NCBI GenBank assembly: GCA_028692255.1 | Contig: JAQUXS010000003.1 | Coordinates: forward strand, 27,523-91,522 | Direction of reading: 5' to 3' | Source: Clostridium sp. | GTDB lineage: Bacteria > Bacillota > Clostridia > Clostridiales > Clostridiaceae | Length of the DNA stretch: 64,000 nt | Part shown: positions 55,130-63,668 of the stretch, in pieces | Layout: the number at the start of each line of letters is the position of its first letter | Numbering within the stretch: the first letter of the stretch is position 1 | Position numbers and translations under genes: made by a program | Notes under the pieces: generated by a model | What the model saw: the letters and a program-made list of their open reading frames with translations, nothing else | Told to the model about the DNA's origin: nothing | The model's database searches: none

Positions 55130-55411
55130 TTATCTACCCAATCTTTCAATAAATGAGTCAACTTTAGTAAACTTTAAAACCTCTTTTTTTAAAAATGCCC
55201 TATCAACATTTTGAATTGTCATTTTAACTTTTATATTTATTGGTGAAGCAGATCCATTAGTCTTTAAATCCTCATAAAACTTATCATATTTTTCCTGCTG
55301 ACTACCTTCATAATTACATGCACTATAATCTATACCAAAATTTGTTGAATAATTATATTCAATCTTAAAATCTTCCCTATTACCTGTAACCTTTAATTTA
55401 AATAATTTCAT
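55130..55411 (-). CDS. Hypothetical protein, 93 aa
   Basis: ATG 55411 has AGGGG 7 nt upstream; an in-frame ATG at 55429 lies before that site and is rejected. The protein is small and soluble, with MKLFKLKVTGNREDFKIEYNY at the start and a lysine-rich C-terminus. No family recognised. It is isolated between the proC terminator and the EIIC gene. Confidence 0.6.
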   Translation of the reverse strand: MKLFKLKVTGNREDFKIEYNYSTNFGIDYSACNYEGSQQEKYDKFYEDLKTNGSASPINIKVKMTIQNVDRAFLKKEVLKFTKVDSFIERLGR

Positions 55412-55499
55412 TTTTATTCCCCTCTTCATCTAAGTCATAATTTCAAAGTAAACTAACATACTTACTTATAATTTTCTTTAATATACTCAGTATATTATT

Positions 55500-55537
55500 A
55501 ACCCAACTTTCCTATAACGCTATAAGAAAGTCGGGTT
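55500..55537 (-). terminator. Terminator of the beta-glucoside PTS operon
   Basis: Arms AACCCAACTTTC and GAAAGTCGGGTT (one G-T pair on the minus strand) 20 nt after the EIIC stop codon, followed by an AT-rich stretch but no clean T run. Confidence 0.6.
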
Positions 55538-55557
55538 ATTTATATTACTTTAATCCT

Positions 55558-56928
55558 TTATTCAGCATCACTGTCTTCTGGTGATTCCAATTCTTCTTTT
55601 GCATATATTCTATCTTGAATTTTAAAGAATGGGAAGTAAATTGCTGTAGAAATTACAATTATAACAAGCTGCAGCAGTGAGCCTCTCCAACCTGCAACTA
55701 TAAGCCCTGATAGTATTGGTGGTGTCGTCCATATCGCCTGTACTGCTGTAAAACATGGAACTAAACCAGTGTATATAGCAAAGTAAGTGAGCAAGCCAGA
55801 AATTATTGGAACTATTACAAATGGTATAAACATAAATGGATTTAATACCATTGGAAAACCAAATAGTACTGGTTCATTTATATTAAAGAAACCTGGCACT
55901 AGTGCCAAATTACCTAAAGTTTTTAGACGTTTTGATTTAGCAAATAGGAACATTGCTAAAACAAGACCTAAAGTTATACCTGAACCACCCATAGTTAGAA
56001 AATTATCTTGGAATTGCTGAGCAATTATGTGAGCATTTCTTCCAGCTCCTGAAGCAATGAGTGCTGCACCAGTCTTCATAACATCCTGATTTGCAAGGCA
56101 ATCTGCCTGATATATTGGTCCCATAACACCACCAACAAGAATAGCACCATGAACACCAAACCACCAGAAGAAAGAAATTATAAATGGTATAGCAATTGCG
56201 CCTCCTAGTGAGTCTGTAAGTCCTTGCATAGGGATTTCAAGCATCTTGTAAATCCATTCAATTGCAGTGCCACTAGTAACCACAGCAAAGAAGATGTAAA
56301 CTAACATTGAGGCAGTTATAATTACAGCAGCTGGAATAAGTGTAGAAAATGCATTTGAAACACCCTCAGGTACACTTTCTGGCATTTTAATTCTTATATC
56401 TCTTTTTATAAACCAAGAGTAGATATATCCTGCAAGCAATCCAAATATTATAGCTGCAATCATACCTTTTCCACCACACCAGTCTGAACTAGGTATAACT
56501 CCTGAAAGTTGACCAGCAGTTTTTGTTACAACTCCACCAACTTTAGTTCCAACTTTAACAGCTAAATAAGATGGTGATACAATTATAAAAGAGACAATTC
56601 CAAGTATTCCTGCTGAAACAGGATCACAGCCTTCATTTTTCGAATATTGTGAAGCTATTCCAAATGCAGAAACAATAGCCAATATATTGAAAGTTGCATC
56701 GTTAACTTGAGCCAGTGGTACTCCCCAACCTGCTCCAAATATATTAGTCATCCAAGAATTCCATGCTGGTATAGGAAAGTTAGCGATTAATAGGAAAATA
56801 GAACCTATAAGTGTTAATGGCATTGTTACCATAATTCCTTGTGATATAGCCATAATAATTTTTGAATTAGCAAATTTCATCACTGGTGGCAATACTTTTT
56901 CTTGAATTGCATCAACTTTACTACTCAT
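55558..56928 (-). CDS. PTS EIIC component, lactose/cellobiose family
   Basis: 456 aa, about ten membrane segments. The region FGVHGAILVGGVM and the later GNLALVPGFFNINEPVLFGFP loop with its NEP motif mark lactose/cellobiose-family EIIC (CelB/LicC). It transports and phosphorylates beta-glucosides together with EIIA and EIIB. It is last in the operon, 140 nt beyond bglA, in contrast to the compact spacing of the other genes. Confidence 0.92.
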   Translation of the reverse strand: MSSKVDAIQEKVLPPVMKFANSKIIMAISQGIMVTMPLTLIGSIFLLIANFPIPAWNSWMTNIFGAGWGVPLAQVNDATFNILAIVSAFGIASQYSKNEGCDPVSAGILGIVSFIIVSPSYLAVKVGTKVGGVVTKTAGQLSGVIPSSDWCGGKGMIAAIIFGLLAGYIYSWFIKRDIRIKMPESVPEGVSNAFSTLIPAAVIITASMLVYIFFAVVTSGTAIEWIYKMLEIPMQGLTDSLGGAIAIPFIISFFWWFGVHGAILVGGVMGPIYQADCLANQDVMKTGAALIASGAGRNAHIIAQQFQDNFLTMGGSGITLGLVLAMFLFAKSKRLKTLGNLALVPGFFNINEPVLFGFPMVLNPFMFIPFVIVPIISGLLTYFAIYTGLVPCFTAVQAIWTTPPILSGLIVAGWRGSLLQLVIIVISTAIYFPFFKIQDRIYAKEELESPEDSDAE

Positions 56929-57068
56929 TTTTATAATTCCCCCTTGAATTTATATTTTTTGGCTAAAAACTTAAGTTAGCCTTTACACTATATATTAAAA
57001 AGGATTTCCTCTACTTTTGTGAAATATATATTGTTACAGAATAAGCGCGGGGTCACCCTCATTACAAA

Positions 57069-58481
57069 TTATATGTTTTCACCCCTCTCTTCAATAACTT
57101 TTTTGTACCAGTAGAAAGATAATTTTTTCTTTCTACTTAAATTATTCTTTCTGTCTACATATATAAAACCATATTGTTTTTTATATCCATTTAACCAACT
57201 TAGAAGGTCAATCACAGACCATGCATAATATCCTTTAAGATTAATCCCTTCTGAAATTGCACTTTTAATTGACTTTAAATGAGCTTCTATAAATTTTATT
57301 CTAGCCACATCCATAACTTCATTTTCTATTATTGGATCTGCATCACCTAAACCATTTTCAGTAATATATAGCTTAATATCACCATAATTAGACCTTAATG
57401 TTCTTAATCCTTCCAATAATGCATTAGGTGCAATTTCCCAGCCCCATTTTGTATATTTTTTGTCCTGCATTTTAACTGTCCTATACACTCCATCAAAGGA
57501 AGCACTTCCAGGTGCTCCAGTAACATTTTCTCTTGTAGGACTTGAACTTCCCTCAGTCTCAACATTATTTTTAATAACTCTTTTAGGTTGATAATAATTT
57601 AAGCCTATAAAATCATTTTTAGGTGCTGCTGATTTGATTACAGCTAGTTCCTCATCTGTCCAATCGGGAGTTATTCCTTGTTCTTTTAATTGTTTTACAA
57701 CATATTCGGGATAAGTTCCTTTAAGTATAGGGTCATAATACCATGAAATTTCATACTGATTTGCATGATAAGCTGCAAATACATTTTCTTCTTTGTCATC
57801 TACACTAAATGCCGGTGAAAATACATGAGTAATACCTATTTCACCAAATTGTTTTAATTTTTTATATTCTTCAACTGTCCTAGCATGAGCAGTGAAAACA
57901 TTATGTGTAGCCATAAAATATTTTTTGGTATCGTTTACTATTCCCGGTGGATGAGATCCTGTCAAATAACCTGAACTGCAAAAAACTATTGTTTCATTAA
58001 AAGTAATCCAATGTTTTACCCTGTCCCCAAAGGCCTCAAAACATGTCTTTGCGTATTTTACAAAAGCATCGACTGTTTTTTTATTTGTCCAGCCCCCTTT
58101 TTCTTCTAAACTTTGTGGCATATCCCAATGATATAGCGTTGCAAAGGGAACTATCCCATATTTTAAACATTCGTTTATTAAATTGTTGTAGAATTCAATT
58201 CCTTTTTTATTTATTTCTCTGTCACCATTAGGCATTATTCTTGTCCAAGAAATAGAAAACCTATAGGACTCTAATCCCATTTCTGCCATGAGTTTTACGT
58301 CTTCTTTATATCTGTGATAATGGTCTACAGCAACATCACCATTAGTTCCTTCGAAGGTTTTACCAGGAATTTTTGAAAACACATCCCAATTACTAACCCC
58401 TTTACCGTCTTCATTCCACGCACCCTCAACTTGATATGCTGCTGAAGCAGCACCGAAGAAAAAATCTTTTGGAAATTTCAT
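57069..58481 (-). CDS. bglA: 6-phospho-beta-glucosidase (GH1)
   Basis: 470 aa. Acid/base Glu163 (TFNE), nucleophile Glu375 (ITENG), and the phosphate-binding Ser428, Lys435 and Tyr437 (in LLSWLNGYKKQYGFIY) that separate phospho-glycosidases from plain GH1 enzymes. It hydrolyses cellobiose-6-phosphate or aryl-beta-glucoside phosphates delivered by the PTS. AGGAGG precedes ATG 58481. Third gene of the operon. Confidence 0.95.
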   Translation of the reverse strand: MKFPKDFFFGAASAAYQVEGAWNEDGKGVSNWDVFSKIPGKTFEGTNGDVAVDHYHRYKEDVKLMAEMGLESYRFSISWTRIMPNGDREINKKGIEFYNNLINECLKYGIVPFATLYHWDMPQSLEEKGGWTNKKTVDAFVKYAKTCFEAFGDRVKHWITFNETIVFCSSGYLTGSHPPGIVNDTKKYFMATHNVFTAHARTVEEYKKLKQFGEIGITHVFSPAFSVDDKEENVFAAYHANQYEISWYYDPILKGTYPEYVVKQLKEQGITPDWTDEELAVIKSAAPKNDFIGLNYYQPKRVIKNNVETEGSSSPTRENVTGAPGSASFDGVYRTVKMQDKKYTKWGWEIAPNALLEGLRTLRSNYGDIKLYITENGLGDADPIIENEVMDVARIKFIEAHLKSIKSAISEGINLKGYYAWSVIDLLSWLNGYKKQYGFIYVDRKNNLSRKKKLSFYWYKKVIEERGENI

Positions 58482-58515
58482 ATTAAGCCTCCTCTTTTAG
58501 TTAATATGCTTATGC

Positions 58516-58824
58516 TTATTTATTAGCTAACTTTAATGCTCGCTGTAATACTTTAGCTCCATTCATAAGTCCATAATCTGCAGTATTTATAACTTCTACT
58601 GGTATATTCTTTTCATCACATAGTTTTTTTGCTCTTGGCAATACATATTTAATTTGAGGTCCTAACAATACTACATCTACCCCATCTAAATGTTTAGACA
58701 TTTGAGCTTCTGGGAATGCATCAATAGTAGCATCAATGTTTTTATTTTTAGCCTCCTTTCTCATTTTTGTAACCAACATACTTGTGGACATGCCTGCATT
58801 ACAAAATAATAAAATCTTAGTCAT
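58516..58824 (-). CDS. PTS EIIB component, lactose/cellobiose family
   Basis: 102 aa. Phospho-acceptor Cys8 in ILLFCNAGMSTSML, the typical EIIB-Cel active site, with the downstream VVLLGPQIKYVL strand. It transfers phosphate from EIIA to sugar at EIIC. Lies between EIIA and bglA. Confidence 0.94.
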   Translation of the reverse strand: MTKILLFCNAGMSTSMLVTKMRKEAKNKNIDATIDAFPEAQMSKHLDGVDVVLLGPQIKYVLPRAKKLCDEKNIPVEVINTADYGLMNGAKVLQRALKLANK

Positions 58825-58896
58825 AAAAATCTCCTCCCCTACATTTATTTTATAAATTTAGTAAGCAATTTATGATAATTTCTAATTAAATCGCCC

Positions 58897-59226
58897 CTAT
58901 TTGGAACTTTTATTCATTAAGGAATTAACGGTTTTTGTCAATTCTATAATTTCTAAAATCATATTTTTTTCTGATATCGTTGTCATAAGATGATCTTGTG
59001 AGTGCACAAATAAAATTGAAACTTTTAAGGGCTTTCCCTCAGCTTCTTGTTGTAACATTTGCGTTTGAATATCATGTGCTTTGCCAATAGAATCATTTGC
59101 CTTTTCTATTAATGGATCAATTTCATCATATTTTCCTTTTTTTGCGGCACTAAGTGCTTCATAAAAATAGCTTCTAGCTTCACCAGAATATATAATTATG
59201 TTCATCACTATTTGTTCAACATCCAT
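58897..59226 (-). CDS. PTS EIIA component, lactose/cellobiose family
   Basis: 109 aa, all helical. The phospho-acceptor His75 lies in LFVHSQDHLM, the Lac/Cel EIIA active site. First gene of the operon; AGGAGGG precedes ATG 59226, and a -24/-12 promoter lies 47 nt further upstream. Confidence 0.94.
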   Translation of the reverse strand: MDVEQIVMNIIIYSGEARSYFYEALSAAKKGKYDEIDPLIEKANDSIGKAHDIQTQMLQQEAEGKPLKVSILFVHSQDHLMTTISEKNMILEIIELTKTVNSLMNKSSK

Positions 59227-59271
59227 CTTTTTCCCTCCTCTGATATATTTTCCTTTACACTAATTATTAAA

Positions 59272-59288
59272 AGCAATTATCGTGCCAA
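59272..59288 (-). promoter_or_regulatory. Sigma-54 (-24/-12) promoter of the beta-glucoside PTS operon
   Basis: On the minus strand TTGGCACGATAATTGCT: the invariant GG (59286-59285) and GC (59274-59273) are exactly 10 bp apart, and TGGCACG-N4-TTGCT matches the sigma-54 consensus fully. Start of transcription near 59261. Confidence 0.9.
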
Positions 59289-59341
59289 AACACTGTTACC
59301 TCTTATAACCCTATATTCTATCTCATTCTTTTATTAATTGT

Positions 59342-59399
59342 TATAGTGTTTAACATTTTTGTGTTGTGTTTCAGTGTTGTAATTATAGTGTTGAAACAC
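59342..59399. promoter_or_regulatory. Putative enhancer (upstream activator) sites for the sigma-54 promoter
   Basis: GTGTTTCA (59366-59373) and TGAAACAC (59392-59399) form an 8-bp inverted repeat 18 nt apart, and the unit TATAGTGTTKAA occurs twice (from 59342 and from 59385). They lie about 60-115 bp upstream of the -24 element, a usual distance for enhancer-binding activators of the LevR/CelR type. Confidence 0.6.
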
Positions 59400-59455
59400 T
59401 ACAGATGTTCAATTAAATAAACATGCAATTATTGATCCATAATTTTTATTATGTC

Positions 59456-59510
59456 TTTAAAAAAATAAAACCGTGGATACATTTGATTTACTCAAATGTG
59501 TCCACGGTTT
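59456..59510 (-). terminator. Terminator of asnS
   Basis: AAACCGTGGACACATTTGA / TCAAATGTATCCACGGTTT on the minus strand (19 bp with one mismatch or wobble) followed by TTTTATTTTTTT, 25 nt beyond the asnS stop codon. Confidence 0.9.
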
Positions 59511-59534
59511 CTTAACTCAAAAATTTTATATATT

Positions 59535-60926
59535 TTAAAATTCTGCACTTCCTGTAGTCCTTGGGAATGGAATAACATCTCTTATATTTGCCATTCCTGT
59601 TATATACATTATAATTCTTTCAAACCCTAGTCCAAAACCTGAATGTTTTGTTTCACCATATTTTCTAAGTTCTAGATACCACCAATAATCTTCTTTTTTA
59701 AGTCCAAGTTCAGCCATTCTCTTTTCAAGGTGATCAATTCTTTCTTCTCTTTGGCTTCCACCTATTATTTCACCTATACCTGGTACTAGAAGATCAGATG
59801 CTGCAACTGTCTTTCCATCATCATTAAGTCTCATGTAGAAGGCTTTTATATCCTTTGGATAATCAGTTACAAAAAGAGGCTTATTAAATATCTTTTCAGT
59901 TAAAAATCTTTCATGCTCTGTTTGGAGGTCTATTCCCCATTCAACTGGATATTCAAATTCTTGTTTTGATTTTTTTAGAATATCAATTGCATGTGTATAA
60001 GTAATTCTTCCAAAATCTGAATTTACAATTCCCGTAAGTCTTGCTATTAATTTTTTATCAATAAATTTATTAAAAAATTCCATCTCTTCAGGAGCATGTT
60101 CCATAACATATTTTATTATGTATTTAACCATGTCTTCAGCAAGCTGCATATCATCCTTAAGATCTGCAAAAGCTATTTCTGGTTCAATCATCCAAAATTC
60201 CGCTGCATGTCTTGCAGTATTTGAATCCTCTGCTCTAAATGTTGGTCCAAAAGTATACACATTTCTAAAAGCAAGTGCAAAAGCTTCAGCTGAAAGCTGT
60301 CCACTTACAGTAAGATTTGTTTCTTTTCCAAAGAAATCTTTTGTATAATCAACTTTTCCCTCTTCATTTTTAGGAACATTGTTTAAGTCAAGTGTTGTAA
60401 GTTTAAACATTTCTCCAGCACCTTCACAGTCACTGCCTGTAATTAGTGGAGTATTTGTATAAACAAAATCTCTTTCCTGAAAAAATTTATGAACTGCATA
60501 AGCCGCTATAGATCTTACTCTAAAAACTGCAGCAAAAGTATTACTTCTTGGTCTTAAATGTGCAATTGTTCTTAAATACTCAAAGCTGTGTCTTTTTTTC
60601 TGAAGAGGATAATCAGCGTTTGATTCTCCTTCTATTACTATTTCTTTAGCATGTATTTCAAAAGGCTGTTTTGCATCTGGCGTAAGTATAAGAACTCCAA
60701 TAATACTTAAAGAAGAACTTATGCAAACTTTAGATACTTCTTTAAAGTTTGAAATCTCTTTATCAAATACAACTTGAACATTTTTAAAAAAACTTCCATC
60801 ATTTATTTCTATGAACCCAAAAGCATTAGATGCTCTTACAGTTCTTACCCATCCAGATATTTTTATTTCTTTACCACTGAAATCTTTCATTTCTCTGTAC
60901 AAACTTCTTACAAGCGTGTTATCCAT
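59535..60926 (-). CDS. asnS: Asparaginyl-tRNA synthetase
   Basis: 463 aa, class IIb. An N-terminal OB fold (about 15-105; [10 protein letters not shown]) is followed by the catalytic core with [52 protein letters not shown] (motif 2) and [15 protein letters not shown] (motif 3). The protein ends [14 protein letters not shown], the AsnS tail. It charges tRNA-Asn directly. AGGAGG precedes ATG 60926. Divergent from asnB. Confidence 0.97.
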   Translation of the reverse strand: MDNTLVRSLYREMKDFSGKEIKISGWVRTVRASNAFGFIEINDGSFFKNVQVVFDKEISNFKEVSKVCISSSLSIIGVLILTPDAKQPFEIHAKEIVIEGESNADYPLQKKRHSFEYLRTIAHLRPRSNTFAAVFRVRSIAAYAVHKFFQERDFVYTNTPLITGSDCEGAGEMFKLTTLDLNNVPKNEEGKVDYTKDFFGKETNLTVSGQLSAEAFALAFRNVYTFGPTFRAEDSNTARHAAEFWMIEPEIAFADLKDDMQLAEDMVKYIIKYVMEHAPEEMEFFNKFIDKKLIARLTGIVNSDFGRITYTHAIDILKKSKQEFEYPVEWGIDLQTEHERFLTEKIFNKPLFVTDYPKDIKAFYMRLNDDGKTVAASDLLVPGIGEIIGGSQREERIDHLEKRMAELGLKKEDYWWYLELRKYGETKHSGFGLGFERIIMYITGMANIRDVIPFPRTTGSAEF

Positions 60927-61066
60927 ATTTATTCCTCCTGATATTTTGTATCTATGAGAAGCGACATATAAATCGCCTATTTTCTACAACAATAAAATAA
61001 TGTAATCCCCTCATATTACATTTAACAGGCGAAAGGTTTACATTTATCAAATTTACGATAATATTC
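60927..61066 (-). other. Structured leader of asnS
   Basis: About 140 nt between the predicted start and the asnS ATG. On the minus strand CGCCT ... AGGCG (about 61031 and 60972) enclose a second stem ATGTAAT / ATTACAT around ATGAGGGG. There is no T-box sequence (AGGGTGGNACCGCG) and no terminator, so this is not a classical T-box leader. Confidence 0.45.
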
Positions 61067-61073
61067 ATAGAGA

Positions 61074-61102
61074 ATTATAAACTTTGACATGATTTATGTC
61101 AA
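61074..61102 (-). promoter_or_regulatory. Consensus sigma-A promoter of asnS
   Basis: On the minus strand TTGACA (61102-61097), 17 nt, TATAAT (61079-61074): both hexamers perfect. The -35 is one arm of a TTGACAT / ATGTCAA palindrome (61084-61102), which could also bind a regulator shared with asnB. Confidence 0.8.
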
Positions 61103-61315
61103 CGGAGCATTTACTAATGATTTAGCATTCAAAGTTATATATTTTTATCATTTTATTAATTTTGTGTTTATATATTGATAATTGTTTAATTTACAAAATA
61201 GATTTATCATTTTATGAAAATATATTTTTTTGTTTCTATTTTAAGCTTTTGTAACTTATACTAGTAATCTATCATACCTATATTATATATCAGTTATAAA
61301 ATGGAGATTGAAATC

Positions 61316-63157
61316 ATGTGTGGAATTGCAGGTTGTATTAATTTTAAAGAAAACATACTCTTTAATAAATATGTTATAGAAAATATGACGGATACTCTTA
61401 AACAAAGAGGTCCTGATGATTTAGGTTACTATTTTTCAAAGCACTGTCTTTTAGGTCACAGACGTCTTGTTGTAGTTGACCCAGAAGGCGGCAAACAGCC
61501 AATGATCAAAACTCAAGGGAATAATAAGTATGTACTAGTGTACAATGGTGAACTTTATAACACTGATGAAGTAAGAAATAAACTAATAAAAGAAGGCTAT
61601 GAATTTGATTCTTATTCTGACACAGAAGTCCTTTTAACTTCCTATATTCACTGGGGATATAAATGTTTAAATTATATAAATGGTATTTTTGCCTTTGCTA
61701 TTTTCGATGAGAAAAATAAAAGTGTTTTTTTAGCTAGAGATCCACTAGGTGTAAAACCACTCTTTTATACAATGAAAAATAACTCTTTTATATTTGGTTC
61801 TGAAATAAAAACTCTACTGGCACATCCAGATGTAAAACCAATTATAACAAAAGAAGGCCTTACAGAAATATTTGGTCTTGGTCCTGGTAAAGTTTCTAGC
61901 AGTGGCGTATTCAAAGATATATATGAACTTCCCCCTGCTCATTTTGGCATACTCACGCCTTATGAATTTACAACAGAGGAATACTGGAAAGTTCACTGTG
62001 AAGTTCACACCGAAACCCTTGATGAAACTGCTGATCATGTAAAAAGTCTTTTAGTAGATGCAGTTAAAAGACAGTTAGTAGCAGATGTACCTGTATGTAC
62101 TTTCTTATCAGGAGGACTGGATTCAAGTGCTATTTCTGCTATAGCTGCAAAAGAATTTGAAAAGAAAGGTGAAAAACTAGACACTTATTCAATAGATTAT
62201 GAAGATAATGCCAAATATTTTAAAGCAAATGAATTTCAGCCAAACTCAGATAGTGAGTGGGCTATTAAAATGCATGAATTTATACACAGTAACCATCATG
62301 GTATAGTAAACTCTAATGTTGATCTTGCAGATGCCCTTATTAATGCCGTAAAAGCTAATGATTTGCCTGGCATGGCAGACATAGACTCATCCTTATACCT
62401 ATTTTGCAATGCAGTAAGAAAAGACAAAACTGTTGCATTGTCTGGTGAATGTGCAGATGAAATATTTGGAGGGTACCCATGGTTTAGGAGAAAAGAAGAC
62501 TTGGAAGCAAACACCTTCCCCTGGTCAAAATCTGTAAGTGAAAGAAATAAAATATTAAGCCCTGATCTTAAAAAAATTGACCTCGACGGATTTGTAAGAC
62601 AAAATTATGAAAACACCTTAAAAGAAGTTCCCCATATACAAGGCGAAAGTAAATATGCATATAGGATAAGAGAAATATTTTATTTAAATATAAAGTGGTT
62701 TATGTTAACCCTTTTAACTAGAAAAGACAGAATGAGTATGTCTAACAGCTTAGAAGTAAGAGTACCTTTTGCTGATTACAGACTTGTTCAATATGCTTTT
62801 AATATACCACCTGAAATGCGTTTTTGTGACGATAGAGAAAAAGGCATCCTTAGAAGAGCTCTTAACGGTATTCTTCCTCCTGAAATAGTAGCCAGGAAAA
62901 AGAGTCCTTATCCTAAAACCCATAACCCTAAATACACTGCCATCGTTCAAAAATGGCTTAGAAACATTTTAAACGATCCTTCGTCACCAATACTAGATCT
63001 TATAGATATACCATTTGTAACTAAAATAGTTGAAACAGGTGGCAAAGCCTATACAAAACCATGGTACGGTCAGCTCATGACAGGTCCTCAACTTATGGCA
63101 TATTTAATTCAAATAGATACTTGGCTAAGACTTAATAATGTAGAAATTCAACTTTAA
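61316..63157 (+). CDS. asnB: Asparagine synthetase (glutamine-hydrolysing)
   Basis: 613 aa from ATG 61316, because the nucleophile Cys must follow the removed Met (MCGIAGCIN); GGAGATTG provides the ribosome site and the reading from 61301 would bury the Cys. Glutaminase domain to about 205 (QRGPDDLGYYF, YNGELYN), then synthetase domain with PP-loop SGGLDSSA (about 265-272), SGECADEIFGGYPW and RVPFADYRLV. Makes asparagine from aspartate and glutamine. It is divergent from asnS, so asparagine supply and tRNA-Asn charging are neighbours. Confidence 0.95.
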   Translation: MCGIAGCINFKENILFNKYVIENMTDTLKQRGPDDLGYYFSKHCLLGHRRLVVVDPEGGKQPMIKTQGNNKYVLVYNGELYNTDEVRNKLIKEGYEFDSYSDTEVLLTSYIHWGYKCLNYINGIFAFAIFDEKNKSVFLARDPLGVKPLFYTMKNNSFIFGSEIKTLLAHPDVKPIITKEGLTEIFGLGPGKVSSSGVFKDIYELPPAHFGILTPYEFTTEEYWKVHCEVHTETLDETADHVKSLLVDAVKRQLVADVPVCTFLSGGLDSSAISAIAAKEFEKKGEKLDTYSIDYEDNAKYFKANEFQPNSDSEWAIKMHEFIHSNHHGIVNSNVDLADALINAVKANDLPGMADIDSSLYLFCNAVRKDKTVALSGECADEIFGGYPWFRRKEDLEANTFPWSKSVSERNKILSPDLKKIDLDGFVRQNYENTLKEVPHIQGESKYAYRIREIFYLNIKWFMLTLLTRKDRMSMSNSLEVRVPFADYRLVQYAFNIPPEMRFCDDREKGILRRALNGILPPEIVARKKSPYPKTHNPKYTAIVQKWLRNILNDPSSPILDLIDIPFVTKIVETGGKAYTKPWYGQLMTGPQLMAYLIQIDTWLRLNNVEIQL

Positions 63158-63163
63158 TATAAA

Positions 63164-63212
63164 GCTGCCTTGCTAGCATAATAAAATCAAATACTAGTGA
63201 GGCAGCCCTTTT
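63164..63212. terminator. Bidirectional terminator between asnB and rubredoxin
   Basis: GCTGCCT-TGCTAG / CTAGTG-AGGCAGC, 13 bp with two G-T pairs, then CCTTTTT on the plus strand. The two genes converge here. Confidence 0.85.
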
Positions 63213-63222
63213 TATCAATAAT

Positions 63223-63384
63223 TTACTTAACTTCTTCAAACTCATCTTTTCCAACTCCACATAGAGGACACACCCAATCATCAGATATATCTTTAAAAGA
63301 AGTTCCCTTTGCCACACCATTTTCTGGATCTCCTTCTGCAGGATCATAAATATAACCACAAACTAAACAGACATATTTCTTCAT
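63223..63384 (-). CDS. Rubredoxin
   Basis: 53 aa from ATG 63384 after GGGGTGAT; a longer reading from 63405 spans the ribosome site. Both iron-binding pairs are intact: [10 protein letters not shown] and WVCPLCGVG (four Cys). A one-electron carrier, in clostridia often linked to peroxide and oxygen detoxification. It follows the glutaredoxin-like gene on the same strand. Confidence 0.97.
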   Translation of the reverse strand: MKKYVCLVCGYIYDPAEGDPENGVAKGTSFKDISDDWVCPLCGVGKDEFEEVK

Positions 63385-63439
63385 AACATCACCCCTTCTT
63401 TTCAATATTTCCCATTTATCCCATAGTTGAAATTTCGTT

Positions 63440-63667
63440 TTATTTTTCTATAAGTTTATCTATAGCTGCTTTATCAAAACCTACTATAATATTGCCATCA
63501 ATATTTATAACAGGAACAGCTGACTGATTTGACAACTTTAACATTTCCTCTCTTGCCTCTAAATCATCTGCTACATTTAAATCCTTAAAATCAATATTCT
63601 TTGATTTTAAATAATCCTTTGTCTTTTTACACCATGAACAAGTTGGTGTTGAATAAATTTTTATCAT
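63440..63667 (-). CDS. Glutaredoxin-like (YruB/NrdH-type) redox protein
   Basis: 75 aa. Thioredoxin fold with active site CSWC near residue 10, then [10 protein letters not shown] (cis-Pro loop) and [12 protein letters not shown]. This is the small YruB-type glutaredoxin that pairs with thioredoxin-reductase-like flavoproteins, as Cp9 does with Cp34 near rubredoxin in C. pasteurianum. Its ATG lies one base after the flavoprotein stop codon, and the ribosome site GGAGGG is within that gene's last codons. Confidence 0.92.
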   Translation of the reverse strand: MIKIYSTPTCSWCKKTKDYLKSKNIDFKDLNVADDLEAREEMLKLSNQSAVPVINIDGNIIVGFDKAAIDKLIEK

Positions 63668-63668
63668 A

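Noticed and set aside
57000..57068. Independent promoter or riboswitch for EIIC in the 140-bp gap after bglA
   Set aside because: No -10/-35 or -24/-12 pair at proper spacing and no convincing hairpin could be found.
60927..61315. T-box riboswitch for asnS or asnB
   Set aside because: No T-box core sequence, specifier loop or terminator/antiterminator pair on either strand.
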